In this document: piece after piece, positions 1 to 11,658 of the stretch | Position numbering within the stretch: position 1 is the stretch's first letter | How the letters are laid out: the number at the start of each line of letters is the position of its first letter | NCBI GenBank assembly: GCA_963728195.1 | Contig: CAVSIX010000017.1 | Coordinates: 124,001-188,000 of the forward strand | Direction of reading: 5' to 3' | Source: Sva-07 sp963728195 | Lineage (GTDB): Bacteria > Actinomycetota > Acidimicrobiia > Acidimicrobiales > Ilumatobacteraceae | Length of the DNA stretch: 64,000 bases | Notes under the pieces: model-generated | What the model saw: only the letters and a program-made list of their open reading frames with translations | Told to the model about the DNA's origin: nothing | Database searches by the model: none | Made by a program: the position numbers and the translations under genes

Positions 1-2
1 GC

Positions 3-2342
<2,340 letters not shown>

Positions 2343-2349
2343 TGGCGTC

Positions 2350-4173
2350 ATGACGGACGCACTGCGCGCACGCGCCGAGGAACTCGGGGTTCTGACGAGC
2401 TATCACGACGTGAGCGGACACCTCCACCATGCCGACGAGACGACGGTGTCCCACGTGGTCGCCGTGCTCGAGGCCGACCGGGCGTCGGCGAATTCGACGA
2501 CCCGATTCACCGCACCGATGCATGTCGTCGGTGCGGGGCCGATCACGATCGGTGCGCGGGTCGTGCAGGCGAGCCTCACGGTCGAGGGACGTTCGATCGA
2601 TGTCGCCGTCCACCATGGCGACGACTGCGACACGGTCGAGCTGCCCGACGACCTCCCGCACGGCTGCCACCTCCTGCGCTTCGACACCGACCGGGGTCCC
2701 GGCGAATCGGTGCTGATCGCTGCACCGGCGACGATGCCGCGTGCGGAGCGGTTCGCCGGCACCAGCGGCCTCTTCGCGCCCACCTACGCCCTGTGGGAGC
2801 ACGAACGGCCGCTGCCGTCGTATGCACACCTGCACGACCTGGCGAGAGCGGCCAAAGCGAACGGCCTCGAGGTCGTCTCGACGCTGCCGCTGTACGCGAC
2901 CTACCTCGACGATCCGTTCGATCCCAGTCCATACGCACCGGTGAGCCGGCTGCACTGGAACGAGGTGTACCTCGACGACACCGGCCTCCCGCCGGCGCCG
3001 ATGCCGAGGATCGGCGACATCATCGACTGGCGGTCACTCGCCGCACGGCGGCGCAAGCAGCTGATCGATGCTGCCGCCGCATCGAGCCCGACGATGCAGG
3101 ACGAGCTGACCGCATTCGTCGCCGCACATCCCGACGTCGGCGCCTACGCGAGATTCCGTGCGGCTCGAGAGGCCGGCGGCGACCTGGTGGTCGAACAGTC
3201 GCACCTGCTCGCCCAGTACCTCGCCGACCGGCAGCTCACGGCGATCCGCAACGACCCCCAAGCCGCCGCCCTTGCGCTCGACCTGCCGGTCGGATCGCAT
3301 CCCGACGGCTACGAGGTCTGGGCCGATCCATCGATGTTCGCGCCGCAGATGAGCGTCGGCGCTCCCCCCGACTCCTTCTTCGCCGACGGACAGAACTGGG
3401 GATTCCCACCGCCGATGCCGGCGGCGATGCATGCGAGCGGCCACCGCTTGTGGCGTCGCCTCATCGAACGCGTCGGCCGCCATGCGGACATCCTGCGCAT
3501 CGACCATGCGATGGCCGTGCACCGCCTGTGGTGGGTTCCCGAAGGGTTCTCGGCCACCCAGGGCGTGTACGTCACGTACCCGCGCGACGAGATCCTCGCG
3601 GTGATCGCGGCGTCCGCGGCCGCCGCCGGCGTCACGATCGTGGGCGAGGATCTCGGCACGGTGCCACCGGAGGTGTCCGAAGCGTTCGACCGGTGGGACG
3701 TGCTCGGGATGTACGAAGAGCAGTTCCACATCGACGACGAACGGCTACCGCACATCCCGGCGCGTTCGGTCGCCGGCATCCGCACCCACGACATGGAGCC
3801 GATCGCCGAACTCGTCGCCACGACCGACGTCAGCGGCTATCGCAGCCGGCTCGGCGAGGCCCACGGATGCGAGATCGCCGATCGGTGGGACGACGTCGTC
3901 GAGCAGATGCTCGTGCGGCTGTCGTGGAGCGACGCCTACCTCGTGATCGCCGACCTCGACGACCTGCTCGGCGAGCGCCGGCCGCACAACCTGCCGGGAC
4001 GGGTGGGACCGGAACTCTGGTCACGCCGTCTCGACCGGCCCACCTCCGAGACGCTCGGCGCCACCGACGTCCGCGGGCGGCTGGCGACGCTGGCCCATCG
4101 ACACCCCGATTCAACCGACGACCAATCAGGGAACTCCCACGAGGAATACGACGACACCGCACGCAGCAACTGA
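2350..4173 (+). CDS. malQ: 4-alpha-glucanotransferase (GH77)
   Basis: Cytoplasmic disproportionating enzyme that transfers alpha-1,4-glucan segments between maltodextrins. The 607-aa product is somewhat short for actinobacterial MalQ. Recognisable blocks are the TSGLFAPTYALWE-type N-terminal strand, LPLYATYLDDPFDPSPYAP, LRIDHAMAVHRLWWVPEG (nucleophile Asp in RIDH) and IVGEDLGTVPPEV (acid/base Glu), then GIRTHDMEP in place of the usual NHD-type block. The sequence is therefore a divergent family member. ATG start is 7 nt after treS-mak and the stop is 10 nt before glgB, so it is co-transcribed. Its job is probably to adjust chain length of glucans for the branching and trehalose-forming enzymes around it. 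Confidence 0.87.
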   Translation: MTDALRARAEELGVLTSYHDVSGHLHHADETTVSHVVAVLEADRASANSTTRFTAPMHVVGAGPITIGARVVQASLTVEGRSIDVAVHHGDDCDTVELPDDLPHGCHLLRFDTDRGPGESVLIAAPATMPRAERFAGTSGLFAPTYALWEHERPLPSYAHLHDLARAAKANGLEVVSTLPLYATYLDDPFDPSPYAPVSRLHWNEVYLDDTGLPPAPMPRIGDIIDWRSLAARRRKQLIDAAAASSPTMQDELTAFVAAHPDVGAYARFRAAREAGGDLVVEQSHLLAQYLADRQLTAIRNDPQAAALALDLPVGSHPDGYEVWADPSMFAPQMSVGAPPDSFFADGQNWGFPPPMPAAMHASGHRLWRRLIERVGRHADILRIDHAMAVHRLWWVPEGFSATQGVYVTYPRDEILAVIAASAAAAGVTIVGEDLGTVPPEVSEAFDRWDVLGMYEEQFHIDDERLPHIPARSVAGIRTHDMEPIAELVATTDVSGYRSRLGEAHGCEIADRWDDVVEQMLVRLSWSDAYLVIADLDDLLGERRPHNLPGRVGPELWSRRLDRPTSETLGATDVRGRLATLAHRHPDSTDDQSGNSHEEYDDTARSN

Positions 4174-4183
4174 GAGGCAACAC

Positions 4184-6094
4184 ATGAGCACCCCCGAACT
4201 CCACGGCCACGCCGACGAATTGGACCGGTACCTCTTCAACGAGGGCACGCACCGGTACCTGCACCGACGCTTCGGAGCCCAACCGGCCGATGGCGGCTGC
4301 CACTTCGCCGTGTGGGCGCCGAACGCCAGGGCAGTCGCCGTCGTCGGCTCGTTCGACGAGTGGTCCGAGGAGCACCAGCTCGGACCGAGCGAGTCGGGGG
4401 TGTGGAGCGGCTGGGTCGACGGTGCGGCGATCGGCCACTCGTACAACTACCGCGTGACCACACCCAGCGGCGCCACGGTCGAGAAGTCCGACCCCGTCGG
4501 CGCTGCGACCGAAGAGCCACCGTCGATCGCCTCGGTGATCGCCGATCTGTCGTACGAGTGGAACGACGACGACTGGATGGCATCGCGGGGCGACAGGATC
4601 GCGCTCGACGCCCCGGTGTCGATCTACGAGGTCCACCTCGGGTCGTGGGGTCGCCACGTCACCGACGGCAAGCGCTTCCCCCGCTACGACGAACTCGCCG
4701 ACCCGATCGCCGACCACGTGCTCGCACACGGCTTCACCCACGTCGAGTTCCTGCCGATCATGGAGCACCCCTTCTACGGATCGTGGGGCTACCAGACGAC
4801 GGGCTTCTTCGCGCCGAGCGCCCGGTTCGGGACGCCGGTCGACCTGATGCGGATGATCGATCGTCTGCACCAGCGCGGCGTCGGCGTCATCCTCGACTGG
4901 GTGCCGTCACACTTCCCCAACGACAGCCACGGCCTGTACGAGTTCGACGGCACGCACCTGTTCGAGCACGCCGATCCCCGACAGGGCTACCACCCCGACT
5001 GGAACTCGGCGATCTTCAACTACAGCCGCAACGAGGTCCGCTCGTTTCTCGTGTCGAGTGCGATGTGCTGGCTCGACCGCTATCACGTCGACGGACTTCG
5101 CGTCGACGCCGTCGCATCGATGCTCTATCTCGACTACTCGCGCAACGAGGGCGAGTGGATCCCGAACGAGTTCGGTGGCCGTGAGAACCTCGACGCGATC
5201 GTGTTCCTGCGCCAGCTGAACGAAGCGGTCTACGGCGAGTTCCCCGACGTCGCCACGATGGCCGAGGAGTCGACGTCGTGGCCGATGGTGAGCCGGCCGA
5301 CCTACATCGGCGGTCTGGGCTTCGGGTTCAAGTGGGACATGGGATGGATGCACGACACGTTGGCCTACATGCAGCAGGATCCCATCCACCGGCGCTGGCA
5401 TCACGGTGAGATCACGTTCCGCTCGGTCTACGCGTTCAGCGAACACTTCGTGCTCCCGCTGAGCCACGACGAGGTCGTGCACGGCAAGGGCTCATTGCTC
5501 GGCAAGATGCCGGGCGACGACTGGCAGCAGTTCGCGAACCTGCGGCTGCTGTATGCGATGCAGTGGGCGCAACCGGGCAAGAAGTTGCTGTTCATGGGCG
5601 GTGAGCTGGCCACCCGGTCGGAGTGGAACCACGAGGGAACGCTCGACTGGTCGTTGCACGACGTCGACTGGCACCGCGGCGTGCGCGAGTGGCTGGCGAG
5701 CATCAACCGGTTGTACGCCGAGGAGCCGGCGATGCACCGCGGCGACAGCGACCCCGCCGGCATGCAGTGGGTGGAAGGCGCCGATGCGGATCAGAGCGTG
5801 TACGCGTGGCTCCGCAAGGATCCAGACGGTGAAGCACGGCCGGTGCTCGTCGTGGTCAACGCCACACCGACGCCGCGGCACAACTACCGCCTGGGGGTAC
5901 CGCGTGCGGGACGTTGGGTGGAACTCGCCAACTCCGACTCGGAGGATTTCGGGGGCAGCGGCGTCGGCAACTACGGCGGCGTCGACACCGTGCCGGTCGA
6001 CTCGCACGGGTTCCATCAGTCGATCGTGCTGACGGTGCCCCCGCTGGGTGCCCTGTTCCTCGCGCCCGACGCCTTCGCCACCGATGGGCGCTGA
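4184..6094 (+). CDS. glgB: 1,4-alpha-glucan branching enzyme
   Basis: Introduces alpha-1,6 branches into linear alpha-glucan. The 636-aa protein has an N-terminal CBM48/E-set domain (about residues 20-115, FAVWAPNARAVAVVGSFDEW) and a GH13 barrel. Conserved blocks seen are EFLPIMEHPFYGSWGYQTTGFF, GVGVILDWVPSHFPND, DGLRVDAVASMLYLDYSR (nucleophile Asp), TMAEESTSWPMV (acid/base Glu) and LPLSHDEVVHGKGSL (transition-state Asp), and the C-terminal beta domain is complete. ATG start is preceded by gagaggcaacac. Length is somewhat shorter than the 730-aa E. coli type, consistent with loss of the extra N1 domain. The 3' end overlaps treZ by 11 nt, indicating translational coupling. Confidence 0.96.
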   Translation: MSTPELHGHADELDRYLFNEGTHRYLHRRFGAQPADGGCHFAVWAPNARAVAVVGSFDEWSEEHQLGPSESGVWSGWVDGAAIGHSYNYRVTTPSGATVEKSDPVGAATEEPPSIASVIADLSYEWNDDDWMASRGDRIALDAPVSIYEVHLGSWGRHVTDGKRFPRYDELADPIADHVLAHGFTHVEFLPIMEHPFYGSWGYQTTGFFAPSARFGTPVDLMRMIDRLHQRGVGVILDWVPSHFPNDSHGLYEFDGTHLFEHADPRQGYHPDWNSAIFNYSRNEVRSFLVSSAMCWLDRYHVDGLRVDAVASMLYLDYSRNEGEWIPNEFGGRENLDAIVFLRQLNEAVYGEFPDVATMAEESTSWPMVSRPTYIGGLGFGFKWDMGWMHDTLAYMQQDPIHRRWHHGEITFRSVYAFSEHFVLPLSHDEVVHGKGSLLGKMPGDDWQQFANLRLLYAMQWAQPGKKLLFMGGELATRSEWNHEGTLDWSLHDVDWHRGVREWLASINRLYAEEPAMHRGDSDPAGMQWVEGADADQSVYAWLRKDPDGEARPVLVVVNATPTPRHNYRLGVPRAGRWVELANSDSEDFGGSGVGNYGGVDTVPVDSHGFHQSIVLTVPPLGALFLAPDAFATDGR

Positions 6095-7886
6095 CCCCGA
6101 CGCCACGCGTCTCGGTGCGACGGTGCTCGGTGACGGTCGCACGCGATTGCTCGTGTGGGCGCCCGGTGCGACCACGATCGAGGTCGTACGTGGTCACGGC
6201 GATGCGACGCCCGAGCCGCTGCAGCGCGACGGCGAGTACTGGACGGCGGTCGTCGAGGGGCTCGGACACGGCGACACCTACTGGTTCGTCGTCGACGGCG
6301 ATCGGCTCGCCGATCCGGCGTCGAGGTGGCAGCCCGACGGGGTACACGGACCATCGGCGGTGGTCGACGACTCGACGTTCCGATGGCACGACGACGACTG
6401 GACCGGCGTCGAGCTGGCCGACACCGTGCTCTACGAGATGCACGTCGGCACGTTCACGGCCGACGGAACGTTCGATGCGGCGATCCACCACCTGCCCCGG
6501 CTGGTCGAACTCGGCGTCACCGCCGTCGAGATCATGCCCGTCGCCGAGTTCCCCGGCGAACGCAACTGGGGCTACGACGGCGTGTTCCCCTACGCCGCAC
6601 AGCATTCCTACGGTGGGCCCGACGGGCTCGCCCGCTTCGTCGATGCCGCTCACCGATTCGGGCTGGCGGTCGTGCTCGACGTCGTCTACAACCACATGGG
6701 CCCCGAAGGCAACGTGCTCGCCCGCTACGGGCCGTACTTCACCGACGCCTATCGCACACCGTGGGGCGACGCGATGAACGTGTCCGGTGCCGGCAGCGAT
6801 CACGTGCGGCGCTACTTCATCGAGAACGCGATCGGTTGGATCCGCGACTTCCATCTCGACGGACTGCGCCTCGACGCCGTCCACGCCATCTTCGACCCGA
6901 CCCCGATCCCCTTCGTCGAGGAACTGACGACCGCAGTCCAGGCCGCCGGACGCCACGACGGGCGCACCGTGCTCGTCACGATCGAGAGTTCGGCCAACGA
7001 TCCCCGCATCGTGCGTTCGGAGGTCGATCACGGCTGGGGGTGCGACGCCGTGTGGGACGACGACGTCCATCACGCACTGCGGGTGGCGCTGACAGGCGAC
7101 CGCCACGAGTACTACGCCAACTACTCCGGCGCCGCCGACGTGGCGAAGGCATGGGAGCGTCGATGGGTCTACTCGGGTCAGTACTCACCCGGGTTCGATC
7201 GTCGCCACGGCGCGCCGGCCGACGACGTCGACCATCGCCGGTTCATCGTGTTCGACACCAATCACGACCACGTGGGCAACACGCCCGCCGGTGCGCGACT
7301 GCTCGCCGACGCCCCGGCCGATGACCCCCGTCACCGCCTCGCCGCGGCGGCGATCCTGCTGTCGCCGTTCACGCCGATGCTGTTCATGGGCGAGGAGTAC
7401 GGCGAGATCGCACCGTTCCCGTACTTCATCGACCACGGTGACCCGGAGTTGGTCGATGCGGTGCGAGCGGGTCGCCGGCGCGAGTTCTCCGGATCCGACT
7501 GGACGGCGCAAGTCGCCGACCCGGCCGATCCGGCGACGTACGAGGGGGCCGTCCTCGACCCCACGCTCGCCGAACACGAACCACACCGGTCACGCCTCGC
7601 CATGTACACCGAGCTGCTGCGGATCCGGCGCGAGCATCCCGTACTGACCGACCCCGGCGCCCAGCAGCACGTGTCGATCGTCGGCGACACGATCTTCGTC
7701 GTGCGTTCGACGCCCGCCGCAACCGCTTCGCTGGTGTTCAACTTCTGCGCCGATGCGCTCGATCACCCGGCCCCCGACCCGGTGGAGAGCATCGTGTTCG
7801 ACACCGACGACGAGCGATGGGGCGGTGGCGGCATCGTCGCTGCGACGATCCCCCCGTGGAGCGCCCGCCTGTCGATCCCCACCTGA
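6084..7886 (+). CDS. treZ: Malto-oligosyltrehalose trehalohydrolase
   Basis: Releases trehalose from the maltooligosyl-trehalose made by TreY. I place the start at ATG 6084, overlapping the end of glgB; the frame is open to an earlier ATG at 6048, but family similarity begins at TRLGATVLGDGRTRLLVWAP. The 600-aa product has a CBM48-type N domain and a GH13 barrel with NWGYDGVFPYAAQHSYGGP, VVLDVVYNHMGPEGN, GLRLDAVHAI (nucleophile), VLVTIESSAND (acid/base) and FDTNHDHVGN. It is last in the treS-mak/malQ/glgB/treZ operon. Its partner treY is encoded 1.2 kb away on the opposite strand. Confidence 0.93.
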   Translation: MGADPDATRLGATVLGDGRTRLLVWAPGATTIEVVRGHGDATPEPLQRDGEYWTAVVEGLGHGDTYWFVVDGDRLADPASRWQPDGVHGPSAVVDDSTFRWHDDDWTGVELADTVLYEMHVGTFTADGTFDAAIHHLPRLVELGVTAVEIMPVAEFPGERNWGYDGVFPYAAQHSYGGPDGLARFVDAAHRFGLAVVLDVVYNHMGPEGNVLARYGPYFTDAYRTPWGDAMNVSGAGSDHVRRYFIENAIGWIRDFHLDGLRLDAVHAIFDPTPIPFVEELTTAVQAAGRHDGRTVLVTIESSANDPRIVRSEVDHGWGCDAVWDDDVHHALRVALTGDRHEYYANYSGAADVAKAWERRWVYSGQYSPGFDRRHGAPADDVDHRRFIVFDTNHDHVGNTPAGARLLADAPADDPRHRLAAAAILLSPFTPMLFMGEEYGEIAPFPYFIDHGDPELVDAVRAGRRREFSGSDWTAQVADPADPATYEGAVLDPTLAEHEPHRSRLAMYTELLRIRREHPVLTDPGAQQHVSIVGDTIFVVRSTPAATASLVFNFCADALDHPAPDPVESIVFDTDDERWGGGGIVAATIPPWSARLSIPT

Positions 7887-7905
7887 CGTCGCCCAACTCT
7901 GCCTG

Positions 7906-7945
7906 CGATGAGCGAAGCGCCGACATGTGGTCGGTTCGCTCATCG
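7906..7945. repeat. Family A dispersed palindrome, copy 1
   Basis: A 40-bp element with perfect 11-bp terminal inverted repeats, CGATGAGCGAA / TTCGCTCATCG, around an 18-bp interior ending GGTCGG. Copy 2 starts 61 bp later in the same orientation, and two more copies lie at 43.35-43.45 kb in the opposite orientation. It sits just after the treZ stop in the convergent treZ/LLM gap. Confidence 0.85.
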
Positions 7946-7966
7946 AAGCGGCAGGCCATTGCCCTG

Positions 7967-8006
7967 CGATGAGCGAAGAGCCGGGATCCGGTCGGTTCGC
8001 TCATCG
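7967..8006. repeat. Family A dispersed palindrome, copy 2
   Basis: Same 40-bp element with identical 11-bp arms. The interior contains GCCGG-GAT-CCGG and can extend the hairpin. It differs from the reverse complement of copy 4 at only three interior positions. It lies 17 bp beyond the stop of the converging LLM gene and could act as a bidirectional terminator hairpin, although there is no U-tract. Confidence 0.85.
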
Positions 8007-8023
8007 CAGCACGTGCGAAGGTC

Positions 8024-8992
8024 TCAGGCGGCGAGGTCGGAGAGCTCGGGGAGGACCTGTTCGGCCCAGAAGTCGAGTGTCCCTTCGATGTCGTCGCCGA
8101 CGGGCACGACGGCGAGCTTGCGAAACCCGGCGTCGTGATACTGGCGGATCGTCTCCACGTAGGGCTCGGGGTCGGGGCCGTGGGGGATCTGATCGCCGAT
8201 CTGCTCGTCGGACATGAACTGCGTGGCAGCGGCGAAGTGTGCCGGGTTCATCAGTTCCGAGGCGACGTTCCAGCCGGGCGTGCCGAATCGGAACCGGCGT
8301 GCGGTCTGCAGGCCCTGTTGCTCGGTCGGCTCCCACGCGAGGGGGACCTCGTTCCAGGTCGATTCGGCGTCGCCGCCCGCCGTGGTCCAGGCGTCGACGA
8401 GGTCGCCGAGCGGCTCGGTCGACATGATCCCGGCGCAGTCGTGGGCGACGGCGAGTCGGACGCCGTCGGGGCCGCTGACCGCCGGAACGATCGGTACACG
8501 CGTGCCGAGGTGTTCGTAGATCTTGACGTGGTCGGCGTCGAAGTACTTGCCCCGGATCGTGACGAACTCGCCGCTCCACAGCTCGTTCATCATGTCGATC
8601 GCCTCGCCCAGCATCTCGTGGCGGAGGTCGACGGCAGGGAAGTCGAGCCCGGTGACGTGTTCGTTGAGACGTTCGCCGGCACCGAGACCGAGGATGAGGC
8701 GACCGTCGGACATCGCAGCGACGGTGGCGGCGGCCTGCGCGACGATCACCGGGTGGTACCGCACGAGCGGGCACGTGACGCCGGTGACGAGTTCGATGCG
8801 GTCCGTGCGGCTGGCGATCGCGCCGAGCACGCTCCACGCGAACGGCGAGTGTTCGTGTTCGGGGAGCCACGGGTGGATGTGGTCGGAGATCGACACGAAC
8901 TCGAAGCCTCGTTCCTCCGCCATCGTGGCGTGGTCGACCAGCTCCGACCCGGATCGCAGTTCACTCATCAACTTCAGTCCGAATGACGTCAT
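8024..8992 (-). CDS. F420-dependent LLM-class oxidoreductase (FGD-like, TIGR03557 type)
   Basis: Luciferase-like TIM-barrel oxidoreductase expected to bind deazaflavin F420. The 322-aa product starts MTSFGLKLMSEL and has FEFVSISDHIHPWLPEHEHSPFAW, RIELVTGVTCPLVRYHPVIVAQ and GRLILGLGAGERLNEHVTG, the signature blocks of the F420 glucose-6-phosphate dehydrogenase-like group. Substrate cannot be told from sequence. I chose the ATG at 8992; the frame stays open further upstream, but that extension is arginine/serine-rich shadow sequence and would run over the family B palindrome. Downstream of treY on the same strand. Confidence 0.85.
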   Translation of the reverse strand: MTSFGLKLMSELRSGSELVDHATMAEERGFEFVSISDHIHPWLPEHEHSPFAWSVLGAIASRTDRIELVTGVTCPLVRYHPVIVAQAAATVAAMSDGRLILGLGAGERLNEHVTGLDFPAVDLRHEMLGEAIDMMNELWSGEFVTIRGKYFDADHVKIYEHLGTRVPIVPAVSGPDGVRLAVAHDCAGIMSTEPLGDLVDAWTTAGGDAESTWNEVPLAWEPTEQQGLQTARRFRFGTPGWNVASELMNPAHFAAATQFMSDEQIGDQIPHGPDPEPYVETIRQYHDAGFRKLAVVPVGDDIEGTLDFWAEQVLPELSDLAA

Positions 8993-9038
8993 GCATCCGT
9001 GGTACCCGCCCGTCCCCGATCGGAACACCACCACGCGA

Positions 9039-9095
9039 CACGTTTGTGTGCGGATCCGGGTGGGACGGGCCCACCGGGAATGCAGCACAAACGTG
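9039..9095. repeat. Family B dispersed palindrome, copy 1
   Basis: A 57-bp element bounded by perfect 10-bp inverted repeats CACGTTTGTG / CACAAACGTG. The interior contains a near-palindromic CCGGGTGGG ... CCCACCGGG. A second copy, same orientation and differing at about four positions, is at 25858-25913. It lies in the 118-bp gap between treY and the LLM gene and can form a long hairpin on either strand. Confidence 0.85.
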
Positions 9096-9110
9096 GAGGT
9101 TGGGCGGTGT

Positions 9111-11516
9111 TCAGGCGTCGGTGCGGTCGAGCACGGCGACGGGGAAGGCGTCGAGCCACCACGTGACGGGAACCTCGGCGCCGCCGGTGAGGACCTGGGC
9201 ATCATCGGCGAGCACGTCGCGCCACGTGCCTTCCGGAAGCGTGACGACGGTGTCCTCCCATGCATCGACGGTGCGCATCGCGACCAGGGTGACCACGAGG
9301 CTGGTCTGCTCGTCACCGTCGGGTGCACTGCGGGCGAATGCCAGGACGCTGTCGGCGTGCTCACCGCTCACGGTCAGCGGCAGATACCCCGCAGACGCCC
9401 CGAACGCCTCCGTTCGTCGCCTCCGCAAGGCGAGCGTGCGGGTGATCACCACCGCCTTGGCCGCCTCGGTGTCGTCGCCCGACCAGGCGCCCGGCCCATC
9501 GAGATCCTTCGCTGCGTCCACCAACGCTCGCCGTTCGTCCCAGTCGGGTTCCACGCGATTGTCGGGGTCGACCAACGAATACGTGAACGACACGGTGCCC
9601 TGGTACAGGTCGGCCACGCCCGGAGCGGTGAGGCGGATCGCGAGCAACGCGAGCGAGTTCGCCCACCCCGGTCGCAACGTCCGAGCGACGATGGCACCGA
9701 GCTCGCTCTCACTCGAGTCGAGTTGCCCGGCGAGATCGCCGGCGAGCGCACCCAGCGCCGCTTCGTACTCGACGTCAGGGTCGGTCCAAGACGTGTGGAG
9801 GTCGGCTTCACGGGCCGACTTGACCAGGTATTCGGTCATGCGCTCGGCGCCGATCGGCCAGGCGGTCACCGCAGTGTGCAGCGCGAGCAACGTCGTCGCG
9901 GGATCGACGCCGTGAGTGTCGTGCTCGTCGAACCACGACCGTACAGCTGCCGTCCAGTCGTCGGCGATCGTGGCGAGCGCCAGCGATCGTGCCCTCACGC
10001 CCTCTGATCGTTTCGTGTCGTGGGTGGTGCCGGCGAGCATCGTCGTCGGTGTCGTCGCCTGCGCCTGCGCGTGATGGTCGTGGAACTCGTCGACCGACGT
10101 CGAGAAGTCGCCCGGTGCGCCGCCGACCTCGCACAGCGCCGGAAGTCGCAGGTACCTGTAGAAGGCGCGATCTTCCGCGCCCTTGGCCATCGTCGGGCTG
10201 CACAGCTGCTCCCAGCGCGTGGCGACGATGGGCACCGTACGGATCAGGTCGACGACCGCTTCGATCGTGTCGGCGAGGTCCTCGCGGGCGCCGACCGCGC
10301 GGTGGCGCGCCCGATCGAGCTCGGCCACCGATGCGGCGTCGTCGGGCAGGTACGTGCGGTAGCGGTGGACCCCGATCGTCAGCTCGACCAGTGCGTCGCG
10401 CACTCGGTTGGTCTCGCCGTAGCGGTCGACGTCGGCGAGCCGGCCGACGACCAGGCGGGCCAGGCGGTCGAGATCCGGTCGCAGGCCACCCTCGAGCACC
10501 TCTCGTCGGGCCTGATCCTCGATCTCCTCGAACCCACGCCTGTCGCCGGTGAGATCGGTCCACAGTTCGTCGAGCGGACCCTGGTTCGCCCGATCGAGGA
10601 ACGCGTGCTCGCTGACCCGGATGTGTTCGTAGCCGGTGGTGCCGTCGACCGGCCACGACGGCGGCAATGTCTCGCCGGGCGCCAGGATCTTCTCCACGAG
10701 GAGCCAGCGATCGCTGCCGATGCGTCGACGGAGGCGGTCGAGATACGCCTCGGGTTGGGCCAGACCGTCGACGTGGTCGACACGGACGCCGGCGAACGCC
10801 GGATGAGCAGCGAGACGGGACGGGATCGTGTCGATCAGCTCGGCGACGTCGGGCTCCTCGGCGCGGACGGCGACGAGGTCGTCGATGGTGAAGAACCGCC
10901 GCACGTTGCGAGCCGGATCGCGCCACCACTGCAACCGGTAGTGCTGGCGGGCGACTGCATCGGCGACCGCGAGGTCTTCGGTGCCGGCTGCGAGCGGGAA
11001 TCGCAGCGGTCCGTAGCGCAGCTCGCGTCCACGGTCGCCGCCTGCGATGGAGAGCGCTCCGGCAGCGAGCACGTCATCGAGCGGGTCACCGAGCTTCGGG
11101 ACGATCACCTTGCCGTCGGTGGCCGCCCAGTCCACGTCGAACCACGTCGATGCGGGCGAGTCCGGGCCGTCGCGCAACATCTCCCACCAGCGGTCGTTGA
11201 AGTGGGCCTCGGCGACCGACATGTGATTCGGGACGTGATCGATGATCACGCCGAGACTCCGGTCGGAGGCCGCATCGAGGAGCGCCGACAGACCGTCGTC
11301 GCCGCCGAACTCGGCGCGGACGCGGGAGTGGTCGATCACGTCGTAGCCGTGCAGGCTGCCGGGTACCGCTTCGGCGACCGGCGACAGATACAGATGGCTC
11401 ACGCCGAGCGCCTCGAGGTGGTCCAGGATCCCGATGGTGTCGGCGAAACCGAACGACGGCGTCAACTGGATCCGGTAGGTGGCCACCAGATCCGGCGCCG
11501 GGGAGGGTGAGGTCAT
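9111..11516 (-). CDS. treY: Malto-oligosyltrehalose synthase
   Basis: Converts the reducing-end glucose of maltodextrins into a terminal trehalose unit (GH13), substrate for TreZ. The 801-aa protein begins with the family hallmark ATYRIQLTPSFGFADTI, then GVSHLYLSPVAEAVPGSLHGYDVIDH, VIIDHVPNHMSV, GVRVDHVDGLAQPEAY (nucleophile region), RWLLVEKILAPGETLP (acid/base region) and the late LAGTTHDTKRSEGVRAR. Length matches the family (about 720-830 aa). It is on the minus strand, separated from the treZ operon by the LLM gene and palindromes, so it is probably transcribed from its own promoter in the 11517-11658 gap. Confidence 0.94.
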   Translation of the reverse strand: MTSPSPAPDLVATYRIQLTPSFGFADTIGILDHLEALGVSHLYLSPVAEAVPGSLHGYDVIDHSRVRAEFGGDDGLSALLDAASDRSLGVIIDHVPNHMSVAEAHFNDRWWEMLRDGPDSPASTWFDVDWAATDGKVIVPKLGDPLDDVLAAGALSIAGGDRGRELRYGPLRFPLAAGTEDLAVADAVARQHYRLQWWRDPARNVRRFFTIDDLVAVRAEEPDVAELIDTIPSRLAAHPAFAGVRVDHVDGLAQPEAYLDRLRRRIGSDRWLLVEKILAPGETLPPSWPVDGTTGYEHIRVSEHAFLDRANQGPLDELWTDLTGDRRGFEEIEDQARREVLEGGLRPDLDRLARLVVGRLADVDRYGETNRVRDALVELTIGVHRYRTYLPDDAASVAELDRARHRAVGAREDLADTIEAVVDLIRTVPIVATRWEQLCSPTMAKGAEDRAFYRYLRLPALCEVGGAPGDFSTSVDEFHDHHAQAQATTPTTMLAGTTHDTKRSEGVRARSLALATIADDWTAAVRSWFDEHDTHGVDPATTLLALHTAVTAWPIGAERMTEYLVKSAREADLHTSWTDPDVEYEAALGALAGDLAGQLDSSESELGAIVARTLRPGWANSLALLAIRLTAPGVADLYQGTVSFTYSLVDPDNRVEPDWDERRALVDAAKDLDGPGAWSGDDTEAAKAVVITRTLALRRRRTEAFGASAGYLPLTVSGEHADSVLAFARSAPDGDEQTSLVVTLVAMRTVDAWEDTVVTLPEGTWRDVLADDAQVLTGGAEVPVTWWLDAFPVAVLDRTDA

Positions 11517-11658
11517 CGCAGCGGCCTACCCGGAACCGACCGCATCGAACCGGCGCCCGTCCCGTCTCGACGAGCCGGAGTCGCACGGCGCCCGACGCAG
11601 CGCTGGGTGTCGGTCACCCGGGTCGTCACCGGGCGCCCGGGCGAGAGTGGGATGTCCG

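Noticed and set aside
7906..8006. Two repeats separated by 21 bp as a CRISPR array
   Set aside because: Only two units per site, perfect 11-bp terminal palindromes, a second site with the same layout and no cas genes; a REP-like doublet explains it better.
10020..11510. 496-codon plus-strand frame opposite treY
   Set aside because: Antisense shadow of a well-conserved enzyme.
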